Positions 1-6,218 are shown, numbered from the stretch's first letter. The stretch: DNA of 7,588 bases from Nanohaloarchaea archaeon PL-Br10_U2g5 (GCA_001564205.1 LKMY01000073.1:1-7588); one strand, 5' to 3'. Program-made: numbers and translations. Notes: generated by a model from the letters alone, not told the origin.

Positions 1-917
1 CCGCGACCGGCAACGCCGAGGAGTAGCGCCGCGAAGAGACCGAGAATCAGCCCGAACGAGACCCCGAGACCGAGGCTCCCGACGGCCCGGATCGTGAATG
101 CCCCGAGGTACGCCGAGACGAGCCCGTCGGCGGCGCCGAACGCGGCGACGACGATCCCGGTGCTGACACCGATCGCGGCCGCCCCGTACAGCCGTGCGTC
201 TGGAGAGAGGCCGACCTTCCCGATCTGATCGACGACGAGTGCGGCGGCGAGTCCGGCGACCATTCCGCCGGTAACGCTCGTCAACAGCGCGTTGGTGATT
301 CCGATGCTCCCGCCGAAGAGCCCGATAGCGGGACCGGCGAGAACGCCGACGAACAGTCCGACGACGACACCGACGATACGGGGGTCCGTGATTCCGAACG
401 CGAGTCCGCCGACCATCCGGAGCTTCTCCGTGATCGACATCCGCGCCCAGAACCGCTGGATCGTCGTCTGAATGTCTCGATCGACTAACGCGACATCGAT
501 ACCGAGGCGCTCGGAGACGTCGATAGCGGCTTTCATGTCGGCGCCGGGCTCGATATCGAACCGGTCGCCGAGCTGGGTCTGGACGTACGAGAGCATCCAG
601 TACGCGAGAAACTGGAAGACGGTGTTCCCCTTCAGTAGGTCCCCCGCGTCGAGGTCGTCGGGTGTTTCCCCCTGCATCTGCCGGTAGCGTCCTTCGTCGA
701 GTTCGACGGCGACGATGTCGGGACGCTCTCGGTCGATCGTCTCTTCGACCTCGTCGACGGAGCGTTCGGAGATGTGAGCGGTTCCGACGACCGTCACGGA
801 CCCGGGTTCAGTGGAAGCGGGGTCCCCGGCGCGCGTCGCGGCGTCGACTGCTCCGGGGTCGTCGTTTGCCGCCGGAGGCGAGGACGCGCCCTCGGATCCC
901 CCTGGCGTCTCTGTCAT
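1..917 (-). CDS. traB: TraB/PrgY family (Tiki superfamily) membrane protein, C-terminus cut off
   Basis: The frame is open from an ATG at 917-915 to the window edge, giving 305 residues with no stop. After a Gly/Ala/Asp-rich leader of about 38 residues comes a TraB domain, with VVGTAHIS (residues 43-50, holding the Gly-x-x-His motif) and VAVELDEGRY (69-78). It continues to about residue 165 (LVDRDIQTTIQRFWARMS). From about residue 178 the chain is hydrophobic, Gly/Ala-rich, with several likely membrane helices, as in archaeal TraB proteins. The family is named after enterococcal TraB/PrgY, which limits pheromone activity. The Tiki superfamily is proposed to be membrane metallopeptidases, with the GxxH His as a predicted active-site residue. 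The haloarchaeal substrate is unknown. A TATA-like box 28 bases upstream supports this start. The gene is divergent from the winged-helix gene. Family call is secure; activity is inference. Confidence 0.9.
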   Translation of the reverse strand, partial: MTETPGGSEGASSPPAANDDPGAVDAATRAGDPASTEPGSVTVVGTAHISERSVDEVEETIDRERPDIVAVELDEGRYRQMQGETPDDLDAGDLLKGNTVFQFLAYWMLSYVQTQLGDRFDIEPGADMKAAIDVSERLGIDVALVDRDIQTTIQRFWARMSITEKLRMVGGLAFGITDPRIVGVVVGLFVGVLAGPAIGLFGGSIGITNALLTSVTGGMVAGLAAALVVDQIGKVGLSPDARLYGAAAIGVSTGIVVAAFGAADGLVSAYLGAFTIRAVGSLGLGVSFGLILGLFAALLLGVAGR

Positions 918-941
918 TATCACGTGTACTTCGTCACCGCG

Positions 942-948
942 TTTAGGG
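942..948 (-). promoter_or_regulatory. TATA-like box for the traB gene
   Basis: On the minus strand this reads CCCTAAA, centred about 28 bases upstream of the ATG at 917. No Shine-Dalgarno lies between them, so a leaderless transcript is likely. Called from position and A/T content only. Confidence 0.45.
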
Positions 949-989
949 TTTGTGAGTCGGTGTCGCTATACCGCTCGGTGGCTGATCCA

Positions 990-1001
990 ACAAATTTGTA
1001 T
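990..1001 (+). promoter_or_regulatory. TATA-like box, within a palindrome, for the winged-helix gene
   Basis: The A/T-rich element AAATTTGTAT (992-1001) is centred about 28 bases before the ATG at 1025, the spacing expected for a leaderless haloarchaeal transcript. The ten bases 990-999 (ACAAATTTGT) form a perfect palindrome, so the box could also be an operator. The divergent region 918-1024 thus holds back-to-back promoters about 50 bases apart. Confidence 0.5.
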
Positions 1002-1024
1002 TCTCAGGGGTTCCAGGTGCTCGC

Positions 1025-1732
1025 ATGTCCCGGCTGATCCCCTCCCTGCCGGACGCGACGCCCGACGACCGCGAGCCGCGCGTCGTCGGTGTCGACGACG
1101 AGGACGCCGATGCCCTCATCGCCGCCCTCGGCTCCGAGACGGCTCGCGAGATCCTCACGAAGCTCCACGACGAGCCGGCGACGAAATCCGAACTCGCTGC
1201 CGCGGTCGACACCTCGCTCCAAAACGTCCAGTACCACCTCGCGAAGCTCGACGAGGCCGACCTCGTCGACGTCGTGGACACGACGTACTCCGAGAAGGGT
1301 CGCGAGATGGACGTGTACGCGGCCGCCGATGAGCCGCTCGTGTTGTTCGCGGGCGGCTCTGAGAAGTCGAGCGGGATCAAGACCGCGCTCTTGCGCCTGC
1401 TCGGCGGATACGGGCTCATCGGACTGAGCGCCGTCGCCGCACAGCGCCTCCTCTCTGTCGCCCCGGCGACGTACCAGTCGAGAACGGGCGGTGACGACGC
1501 GGGAGTCGCGACTGACGACGCGCCCGCAGAGGAGACGGACGAGTCGTCGGTCGAAACGGCACCGGATGCCGACGAGCCGGCAACCGATCTCGACGGCGCC
1601 GTTGAGGTCGTCACCGACCCGCTGGCGGAACACGCCGTCTCCCTGCTCGAACCGGGACTCGTGTTCTTCCTCGGTGCCGCCGTCGTGTTCACGCTCGCGT
1701 GGGTGTACTGGTATCGTACGGTCGGTCGGTAG
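1025..1732 (+). CDS. Membrane-anchored ArsR-type winged-helix regulator
   Basis: The product is 235 residues. Residues 26-105 form an ArsR-like winged helix-turn-helix: LGSETAREILTKLHDEPATK, then a recognition-helix region DTSLQNVQYHLAKLDEADLV (62-81), then a wing (VVDTTYSEKGREMDVYAA). The rest is unlike a soluble repressor. A moderately hydrophobic segment (about 119-144) is followed by a very acidic linker (153-203) and a strong membrane helix (209-230) ending in a short basic tail. With two helices, the DNA-binding domain would face the cytoplasm and the acidic loop the outside. I infer that it senses something at the membrane and regulates transcription, perhaps including the divergent traB. 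No metal-binding Cys cluster is present, so a classical metal sensor is unlikely. Start chosen from the TATA spacing. Domain call is firm; target and signal are unknown. Confidence 0.88.
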   Translation: MSRLIPSLPDATPDDREPRVVGVDDEDADALIAALGSETAREILTKLHDEPATKSELAAAVDTSLQNVQYHLAKLDEADLVDVVDTTYSEKGREMDVYAAADEPLVLFAGGSEKSSGIKTALLRLLGGYGLIGLSAVAAQRLLSVAPATYQSRTGGDDAGVATDDAPAEETDESSVETAPDADEPATDLDGAVEVVTDPLAEHAVSLLEPGLVFFLGAAVVFTLAWVYWYRTVGR

Positions 1733-1780
1733 TCGCACGTTCGATCGATAATCCCCCCTCCGGCCGTCAGCGTGGGACAG

Positions 1781-1788
1781 CTATTCAT
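1781..1788 (+). promoter_or_regulatory. TATA-like box for the BFN-domain gene
   Basis: CTATTCAT is centred about 26 bases upstream of the ATG at 1811. Its position decides the start: an upstream in-frame GTG at 1772 would put this promoter inside the coding region. Confidence 0.45.
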
Positions 1789-1810
1789 GTCGGCACCGCC
1801 AAGAAACGGT

Positions 1811-2263
1811 ATGGAACACGAAGCCGAGGTCGTGGGAGTCGGAGCGGGCTCTGCGCCCGGCGGCGACGTGCCGGCAGTCATTCTCTCCGCGCGCGGTGAG
1901 TATCTCCCGATCTTCGTCAGCGCCGATCAGGCGCAGTCGATCGGAATGGCCCTGGAGGGGGAGCCGTTCGACCGACCGCTCACGCACGACCTGCTCGTCG
2001 AGATGCTCACCGAATTCGGTGGGGCGATAGATCGAATCCGGATCGACGACCTGCGTGACGGGACGTTCTACGCGAAGGTCGACGCTGAGCGATACGAAGA
2101 CGGTGAGCCGGAGGGATTCGTCTTCGACGCGCGCCCCTCCGATGCGCTCGCGCTCGCCGTGCGGATCGATTGCCCAATCATAGTTTCTGACAACGTGCTC
2201 GACGAGGCCGGCCGCTCACCTGACTCGCTCCAGTTCGACGACGGGCCTCACGAAGAGTCCTGA
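1811..2263 (+). CDS. Bifunctional nuclease (BFN/DUF151) domain protein
   Basis: The product is 150 residues and nearly all of it is one BFN/DUF151 domain. Hallmarks are VPAVILSARGEYLPIFVSAD (20-39) followed by QAQSI, then EPFDRPLTHDLL (51-62), DDLRDGTFYAKV (79-90), and the family signature DARPSDALALAVR (106-118). Plant and bacterial members have been reported with DNase and RNase activity; the role of archaeal members is not established. The protein is soluble, with no signal peptide, and ends in an acidic tail (DDGPHEES). I start it at ATG 1811, giving MEHEAEVVGV, because the conserved domain begins there and a TATA-like box sits 26 bases upstream. An in-frame GTG at 1772 would add 13 unlikely residues. 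The gene lies 78 bases after the winged-helix gene and seems separately transcribed. Confidence 0.9.
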   Translation: MEHEAEVVGVGAGSAPGGDVPAVILSARGEYLPIFVSADQAQSIGMALEGEPFDRPLTHDLLVEMLTEFGGAIDRIRIDDLRDGTFYAKVDAERYEDGEPEGFVFDARPSDALALAVRIDCPIIVSDNVLDEAGRSPDSLQFDDGPHEES

Positions 2264-2294
2264 TCCGACGAATCACACGACGTGTCTGACTAGG

Positions 2295-2309
2295 CCGGCC
2301 GCGGGCCGG
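2295..2309. repeat. Inverted repeat beside the thioesterase promoter
   Basis: CCGGCC (2295-2300) and GGCCGG (2304-2309) form a perfect 6-bp inverted repeat around a 3-base GCG centre. It ends 3 bases before the TATA-like box of the thioesterase gene and 32 bases after the BFN stop. It could be an operator overlapping the BRE position, a 3' hairpin of the BFN transcript, or a GC-rich coincidence. Confidence 0.3.
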
Positions 2310-2311
2310 AG

Positions 2312-2320
2312 GTTCAAGTT
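2312..2320 (+). promoter_or_regulatory. TATA-like box for the thioesterase gene
   Basis: GTTCAAGTT is centred about 26 bases upstream of the ATG at 2342 in otherwise very GC-rich DNA. No Shine-Dalgarno precedes the start, so the transcript is probably leaderless. Confidence 0.5.
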
Positions 2321-2341
2321 CCCGCGCGCCGGAGCCGAACC

Positions 2342-2824
2342 ATGGACGAGACGGCGACGATCGCAGAGTCGTATACGGAGATGACTGAGCTGCTGTTGCC
2401 GAACGACACGAACAACCTCGGCCGAGCGCTCGGTGGCGCTGTGTTACACTGGATGGATATCTGCGGGGCGATCGCCGGAATGCGCTTTTCGAACCGGCAG
2501 GTGGTCACTGCTTCGATGGATCACGTTGATTTCATCGCGCCGATCGAAATGGGTGAGGTCGTCGTCGTCGAGGGGTACGTGTTCAACGTCGGGCGGACGA
2601 GTCTCGACGTAAAAGTGGACGTCCGAGCGGAGAACCCTCGAACCGACGAGGAGCGACGGACCACGACCTCCTACTTCACGTTCGTCGCACTCGACGAGGC
2701 GGGAAAACCGGCATCGGTTCCGGAGCTCACCTGTCCGACCGCCAAAGAAGCGGCGCTACGTGAGGACGCTGTCGAGGGGCGTCGCGAACAGCTCAGCGAA
2801 GTCGTCGAACGGTACGACCTGTAG
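2342..2824 (+). CDS. Acyl-CoA thioesterase, hotdog fold (YciA/BACH type)
   Basis: The product is 160 residues, a typical length for a single-hotdog YciA-type acyl-CoA thioesterase, which hydrolyses acyl-CoA to free acid and CoA. The family signature PNDTNNLGRALGGAVLHWMD (20-39) leads into ICGAIAG. It matches the YciA pattern P-x-D-T-N...G-x-x-x-G-G...M-D, and Asp39 aligns with the catalytic Asp of that family. The second strand block VVTASMDHVDFIAPIEMGE and the VGRTSLDVKVDVRAEN strand complete the fold. The C-terminal 40 residues are a charged helix. It is soluble, and family members usually form hexamers. Substrate chain length cannot be read from sequence. It stands alone, converging on the DUF123 gene with 27 bases between stop codons, so no pathway partner is visible. 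Confidence 0.92.
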   Translation: MDETATIAESYTEMTELLLPNDTNNLGRALGGAVLHWMDICGAIAGMRFSNRQVVTASMDHVDFIAPIEMGEVVVVEGYVFNVGRTSLDVKVDVRAENPRTDEERRTTTSYFTFVALDEAGKPASVPELTCPTAKEAALREDAVEGRREQLSEVVERYDL

Positions 2825-2851
2825 GAGGGGGCGCTGACGATCCACGGCCGC

Positions 2852-3397
2852 TCATCGGCTCACGCTCTCGGGCTCGCCCGGGACGACATCGATTTCGACG
2901 AGACCGCCGCTTTCGTCGCCGTCTCGGCGAGCGACCGCCGCCTCGTGAGCGCCGCGAACGCGAGCCACGAGCCCGCTGAGCGTCGACCCCGTCGCGAGGT
3001 GACTCTCGCAGTCGCAGTCAGACGCGCCGAACACGTCGATCGGTCCCGTCGGGAGCCGGCCGGCAACCGCACACTCCGCGTCGATCCCGACGCTCCGAAC
3101 GACGTTGGTGAGGTCGGTGTCGGGGCGTCCGAGCAGGTAGTCGATATGCCAGTGGCGCACGTCGTGGTCGCCGCGGGCGACGCGACGGTGTCTGTCCACC
3201 CGAGAGAAGCCGCCGGCTCCGAGCGCGCTCCCGGTGTACGCGTACGGGCCGGCCGGCAACTCGTACGCGCCGAGCGCGCCGACCTCGACGGTAACGGCCG
3301 TCGGAACGTGGATAAGGAGCGTGTACGTCCCGCCGACCGAACAACCGGTGTCGACGGCGTCGCGATCCGGATCCGGAGTCGAGTCGACGTCTGACAC
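2852..3397 (-). CDS. DUF123 GIY-YIG-like nuclease (Uri superfamily)
   Basis: The product is 181 residues. DUF123 motifs appear in order: GTYTLLI (23-29), VEVGALGAYELPAGPYAYTG (37-56) with the GIY-YIG-like Y-A-Y-T-G, SALGAGGFSRVDRHRR (57-72), RHWHIDYLLGR (81-91), ECAVAGRLP (108-116) with a conserved Glu, and GASDCDCESHL (125-135) with paired Cys and His. The family is related to GIY-YIG nucleases and in some archaea occurs fused to endonuclease III, which suggests DNA repair, but activity is not established for most members. Start is GTG at 3397, 3 bases after the stop of the DCC gene, so the two share a transcript. The N-terminal 20 residues are acidic and probably disordered. The last 30 residues are not conserved to my eye. 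Confidence 0.9.
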   Translation of the reverse strand: MSDVDSTPDPDRDAVDTGCSVGGTYTLLIHVPTAVTVEVGALGAYELPAGPYAYTGSALGAGGFSRVDRHRRVARGDHDVRHWHIDYLLGRPDTDLTNVVRSVGIDAECAVAGRLPTGPIDVFGASDCDCESHLATGSTLSGLVARVRGAHEAAVARRDGDESGGLVEIDVVPGEPESVSR

Positions 3398-3400
3398 GGC

Positions 3401-3835
3401 TTACCCCGTAAGTTCTGGCGGTTCGCTGGTCGCCGGACGGAGATTGTCGACGAGCGTCGCCGCGTCGGCGTCGAGCTCATACGTGTTGTGGAAGTCGTCC
3501 GGGTCCCGGCCGCGGCCTGAAAGCGTACCCACGACGTCCGCGATTCGGTCGTAATTTTCCCGAACGAGTCCGCCGACGATCCCAGGGGTTCCGGCCCGTT
3601 CCGCCAGCTCTTCCGCCGCCGATCGCCCGGCGTACACCAGTCGCTCGCCCGGGTCGACAAGCACCATCGCGAACGGACGCGAGCCGAACTGTGCGTCGAG
3701 AAACGGACCGACTGGATCGGCCTCCCACGGCACCGCCTCAACGCCGTCGAGACGGCGCAGCGCGATCGCTGCCATCGAGCAGTACGGACAGTCACCGTCG
3801 AATATCAACACCGGCGCGTCCGTCCTTTCGCTCAT
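3401..3835 (-). CDS. DCC-family (DUF393) thiol-disulfide oxidoreductase-like protein
   Basis: The product is 144 residues, the usual DUF393 length. It begins almost at once with VLIFDGDCPYCSMAAIALRR (9-28). The D-G-D-C-P-Y-C block (13-19) is the family hallmark and gives a thioredoxin-like C-x-x-C pair (Cys16, Cys19). The FGSRPFAMVLVDPGERLVYA region matches the family's middle strands. DCC proteins are predicted thiol-disulfide oxidoreductases with a thioredoxin-like fold; substrates are mostly unknown. No signal peptide or membrane helix is seen, so it is cytoplasmic. It is the first gene of a two-gene operon with the DUF123 nuclease. A TATA-like box 28 bases upstream of the ATG supports this start. 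Confidence 0.9.
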   Translation of the reverse strand: MSERTDAPVLIFDGDCPYCSMAAIALRRLDGVEAVPWEADPVGPFLDAQFGSRPFAMVLVDPGERLVYAGRSAAEELAERAGTPGIVGGLVRENYDRIADVVGTLSGRGRDPDDFHNTYELDADAATLVDNLRPATSEPPELTG

Positions 3836-3859
3836 AGTAGTACGTACGTTCCAGCGCGA

Positions 3860-3866
3860 CTTAAGC
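3860..3866 (-). promoter_or_regulatory. TATA-like box for the DCC-DUF123 operon
   Basis: On the minus strand this reads GCTTAAG, centred about 28 bases upstream of the ATG at 3835. It contains the palindrome CTTAAG. No Shine-Dalgarno follows, consistent with a leaderless mRNA for both genes. Confidence 0.5.
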
Positions 3867-3917
3867 GGCCGGCATTTATGAAAGAAGTCGACGCCGTCGC
3901 GCGGCGCTCTTTCCGAA

Positions 3918-3936
3918 GCCTCGTCCAGTACGAGGC
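3918..3936 (-). terminator. Possible 3' hairpin of the 94-residue protein gene
   Basis: GCCTCG (3918-3923) and CGAGGC (3931-3936) form a 6-bp stem with a 7-base loop, starting 12 bases past the stop codon at 3949. On the minus strand a weakly T-rich stretch follows (TTCTTTCAT, to 3877). Archaeal termination depends mainly on T-tracts, so this is only a plausible 3' end. Confidence 0.25.
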
Positions 3937-3948
3937 GCCGAACGCGGC

Positions 3949-4233
3949 TTAATGCGAGTGACCGAGCGCGTCTTCGAGCGACTGTCCGAAGCGCTCTTCG
4001 AACAGCTCGGCGGCCGTCTCGTTCATCTCGGCGATGTCCTCTGGTACTTCGCCCTCACTGTGATGAGCGATTACGTGCGCCTGCTGAGCCATCGCCTGCA
4101 CCACGACGTCGCTGACGACGCGGGTCGACTGCTCCCCCTGCTCGCTGAGGATGTCAACGAGGCCGGCAGGCAGTTCGAACGATTCTTCGTCACCGTTGGG
4201 ACCGGTGATAGTGTAGGTTTCTCTTTTTCCCAT
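3949..4233 (-). CDS. Small conserved-looking haloarchaeal protein, function unknown
   Basis: The product is 94 residues. I do not recognise a characterised family, though it looks like the small haloarchaea-only DUF proteins. It starts with a short beta-rich part (KRETYTITGPNGDEESFELP) followed by a predicted helical body. Histidines cluster in AHVIAHHSE (52-60) and at the C-terminus (GHSH, 91-94). There is no Cys, signal peptide or membrane helix. Composition is acidic like its neighbours, which supports a real gene. It has its own TATA-like box 25 bases upstream and lies 105 bases beyond the end of the metal importer operon on the same strand. The histidines and this neighbourhood raise a weak possibility of a metal link; that is inference only. 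Confidence 0.72.
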   Translation of the reverse strand: MGKRETYTITGPNGDEESFELPAGLVDILSEQGEQSTRVVSDVVVQAMAQQAHVIAHHSEGEVPEDIAEMNETAAELFEERFGQSLEDALGHSH

Positions 4234-4254
4234 ACGTCACGGTCGAGGTTGCGA

Positions 4255-4261
4255 CATAAGG
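4255..4261 (-). promoter_or_regulatory. TATA-like box for the 94-residue protein gene
   Basis: On the minus strand this reads CCTTATG, centred about 25 bases upstream of the ATG at 4233. It suggests separate transcription from the upstream metal importer operon. Confidence 0.4.
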
Positions 4262-4299
4262 GTCTGTGGAAAGCAGTCGAACTCGGGGGCTATGCGATC

Positions 4300-4327
4300 A
4301 AAACGCCCACCCGGGTTCGCGGAAAAA
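4300..4327 (-). terminator. T-tract terminator of the metal importer operon
   Basis: Twelve to sixteen bases past the znuB-like stop codon, the minus strand has a TTTTT run (4327-4323), then TTTT at 4303-4300. T-rich tracts after GC-rich DNA are the usual archaeal termination signal, and the next gene has its own promoter just beyond. Confidence 0.45.
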
Positions 4328-4338
4328 CGGACGGCCGA

Positions 4339-5466
4339 TCAGTGCATCGAGAGGGCTTCCGTCCGGCCGGAGACAGCGATCGAAAGCAGGTACGCACCGA
4401 TGGCGATGACGATAATCGATCCGCCGGGGGGAAGTCCGACTCCGATAGAGACAGCTAACCCGCCGAGAACCGCGACCTGTCCGACGAGCACGGAGAGATA
4501 CAGCGTTTCCCGGAAGCTCTGGGCGACCTGCGAGGCGGCGGCGACGGGGATGACGAGCAGCCCGGCGACGAGGATCACACCGAGGATCTGCATCGCGCCG
4601 ACGACGACCGTCGCGGTCATCACGATGAGCAAGGCGTTGTATCGCTCCACGTTGAGGCGCGCAACGCGGGCTGCACGCTCGTCGAACGTGATGAACAGGA
4701 ACTGCTTGTAGTTGTAGACGACGAGCCCGACGACGACGACGGTCAAAAGCGCGACGAGCCGGGAGCCCGTGGCGGTGACGATAGCAAGGCTTCCGAACAG
4801 GAAGTCCTCGATGTTGATCGCGATGGAGATGAAATCACGGCTCCAGCTGATCACGAGCGTCCCGACCGCGAAGCTCCCTGTGAGCACGATAGCAATTGGA
4901 ACGTCACCGTAGCTGTCGGTCCGGTCCGTCAGCCACTGCAGCCCGAGCGCGCTGACCGCGCTCACGATGAGCGCGACGAGGAGGAGGGTTCCGCTCGAGC
5001 CGAAAAGGGCCACCGCGCCGCTCGCGACTCCCGCGCCGAACGCGACGAAGAGCATGCCGAACGCGACGCCCGCGAAGGCGGTGTGCGCGAGGGTCTCGCC
5101 GATCAGCGCCATCTGCCGGTGGACGAGGAACGCGCCGACGACCGGGCCGACAATCCCGACGAGAACCCCCGTCGCGGCCGCCCGCCACACGAACGGATGG
5201 CGGAACACGTTTGTCCCGAGATAGAAGTCGGCCCACGCACCGAGCGTCAGGAATCCCGTGAACCACGCGTCCGCGACCGCGCCGACGGTGCCCGGCGCGT
5301 CGCGAACCCAATCCAACAGCAGAAAGCCCAGCATACAGGCCGCGAGGACGCCGACGAGACCGACACCGATGAGTTCGGTGAGCTCACGACGCGAGACCTC
5401 TCTACCCGCGGCCGCGGGTTTCGATCCGTGCTCCGTAGCGCCTTCTTCCTCGTACTCGACGCTCAT
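4339..5466 (-). CDS. znuB: Metal ABC transporter permease (ABC-3 family, ZnuB/TroC type)
   Basis: The product is 375 residues, an integral membrane protein of the ABC-3 family that forms the channel for Zn, Mn or related metals. Visible family blocks are HRQMALIGETLAHTAFAGVA (116-135), NIEDFLFGSL (218-227), FDERAARVARLN (261-272, the likely ATPase-coupling region), MQILGVILVAGLLVIPVAAA (292-311) and LPPGGSIIVI (345-354). About eight or nine hydrophobic helices are visible. Bacterial relatives are mostly 260-300 residues; the excess is an N-terminal extension with an acidic cytoplasmic tail (1-28), an extra helix (about 31-53) and an extracytoplasmic stretch to about residue 92. The start codon overlaps the stop of the ATPase gene (ATGA), showing translational coupling. 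Metal specificity cannot be fixed from the permease; zinc is suggested by the binding protein's His cluster. Confidence 0.94.
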   Translation of the reverse strand: MSVEYEEEGATEHGSKPAAAGREVSRRELTELIGVGLVGVLAACMLGFLLLDWVRDAPGTVGAVADAWFTGFLTLGAWADFYLGTNVFRHPFVWRAAATGVLVGIVGPVVGAFLVHRQMALIGETLAHTAFAGVAFGMLFVAFGAGVASGAVALFGSSGTLLLVALIVSAVSALGLQWLTDRTDSYGDVPIAIVLTGSFAVGTLVISWSRDFISIAINIEDFLFGSLAIVTATGSRLVALLTVVVVGLVVYNYKQFLFITFDERAARVARLNVERYNALLIVMTATVVVGAMQILGVILVAGLLVIPVAAASQVAQSFRETLYLSVLVGQVAVLGGLAVSIGVGLPPGGSIIVIAIGAYLLSIAVSGRTEALSMH

Positions 5467-6206
5467 TGATGATTGTGCTCGAGAATTCCGCTGGCTCGCC
5501 CGTAAGCGTCCGCCAGCGCGTCGCTCTCGAGGAACGAGACCGTGTCTCCGTGGTGATACAGTTCGACGTTGATGCAGGCGACCGTGTCGACGTGTTTCGT
5601 GAGGACACCGATGTCGTGTTCGATGAGGATGATCGTCATTCCGGTGGCGTTCAGCTCATCGAGCAGGTCGTAGAACCGGTCTCGGGAGTTCGCGTCGATC
5701 CCGACGGTCGGCTCGTCGAGCGCGAGGATGTCGGCCTCGGAGGCGAGCGCTCGTGCGATGAACGCTCGCTGGCGCTGTCCGCCGGACAGCGAACTGACGC
5801 GTCGCTCGGCGAGCGGGAGCACGTCCACGGTCTGCATCGCCTCGTGGGCGATCTCGCGGTCCCGATCGGTCAGTCGGGCGCGACCGGCGCGGGCGAACCG
5901 GCCCATCAACACGGTTTCCCGAACGGTTACGGGCATCGCGTCGCCGCGGTCGGCGGCGCGCTGGCCGACGTAGCCGATCCGTTCGCCGTCGTCGAACTCG
6001 TGGGCGGGCGTCCCGAACAGCGAGAGCGAGCCGGAGTCGGGCTCGTTCAACCCCAACATGAGGTGTAGCAGGGTCGTCTTCCCGGAGCCGTTCGGTCCGA
6101 TCAGCCCGAGAAACTCGCCGTCGTCGACGGAGAGCGTGACGTTGTCGACCGCGACACTGTCGCCGTAGCTGAACGTGACGTCTTCGACGTCGATGACCGC
6201 GCTCAC
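5463..6206 (-). CDS. znuC: Metal ABC transporter ATP-binding protein (ZnuC/TroB type)
   Basis: The product is 247 residues, the normal length for this family, and a complete ABC ATPase. It has Walker A GPNGSGKT (37-44), Q-loop Gln82 in YVGQRAAD, signature LSGGQRQR (140-147), Walker B ILALDEPT (160-167) and H-loop His197 in IEHDIG. The ending CINVELYHHGDTVSFLESDA is typical of zinc/manganese importers. It powers uptake through the permease encoded next, whose start overlaps this stop. The GTG start at 6206 is preferred because GGAG at 6218-6215 lies 8 bases upstream as a Shine-Dalgarno and the ATPase fold begins at once (SAVIDVEDVTFSYGD). The frame is open further upstream but offers no better start. 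The gene lies 106 bases after the binding-protein stop, most likely on the same transcript. Confidence 0.95.
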   Translation of the reverse strand: MSAVIDVEDVTFSYGDSVAVDNVTLSVDDGEFLGLIGPNGSGKTTLLHLMLGLNEPDSGSLSLFGTPAHEFDDGERIGYVGQRAADRGDAMPVTVRETVLMGRFARAGRARLTDRDREIAHEAMQTVDVLPLAERRVSSLSGGQRQRAFIARALASEADILALDEPTVGIDANSRDRFYDLLDELNATGMTIILIEHDIGVLTKHVDTVACINVELYHHGDTVSFLESDALADAYGRASGILEHNHQ

Positions 6207-6214
6207 CGTGACTG

Positions 6215-6218
6215 CTCC
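6215..6218 (-). promoter_or_regulatory. Shine-Dalgarno before the znuC-like GTG start
   Basis: On the minus strand GGAG is followed by 8 bases and then the GTG at 6206. It supports that weak start codon and shows that, unlike the leaderless genes here, this one is translated from inside a longer mRNA. Confidence 0.5.

Noticed and set aside
921..926. CACGTG palindrome just upstream of traB
   Set aside because: A 6-base palindrome is common in GC-rich DNA and no known haloarchaeal regulator can be tied to it.
1772..1810. Upstream GTG start for the BFN gene
   Set aside because: It would add 13 unconserved-looking residues and place the TATA-like box at 1781-1788 inside the coding region.
943..1881. 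Long open frame on the minus strand opposite the winged-helix gene
   Set aside because: Its translation is Ser/Thr/Arg-rich with no domain, and it lies over a gene with clear motifs and acidic haloarchaeal composition. High GC removes stops from shadow frames.
2860..3795. 311-residue open frame on the minus strand across the DCC and DUF123 genes
   Set aside because: It overlaps two recognised genes in another frame and reads as Arg/Ser/Thr-rich low-complexity sequence with no motif.
3878..3952. 24-codon plus-strand frame (MKEVDAVARRSFRSLVQYEA...)
   Set aside because: No promoter at a suitable distance, no recognised family, and its stop overlaps the stop of the opposite gene. It most likely lies in the untranslated 3' region of the 94-residue gene. 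A conservation test could revive it.
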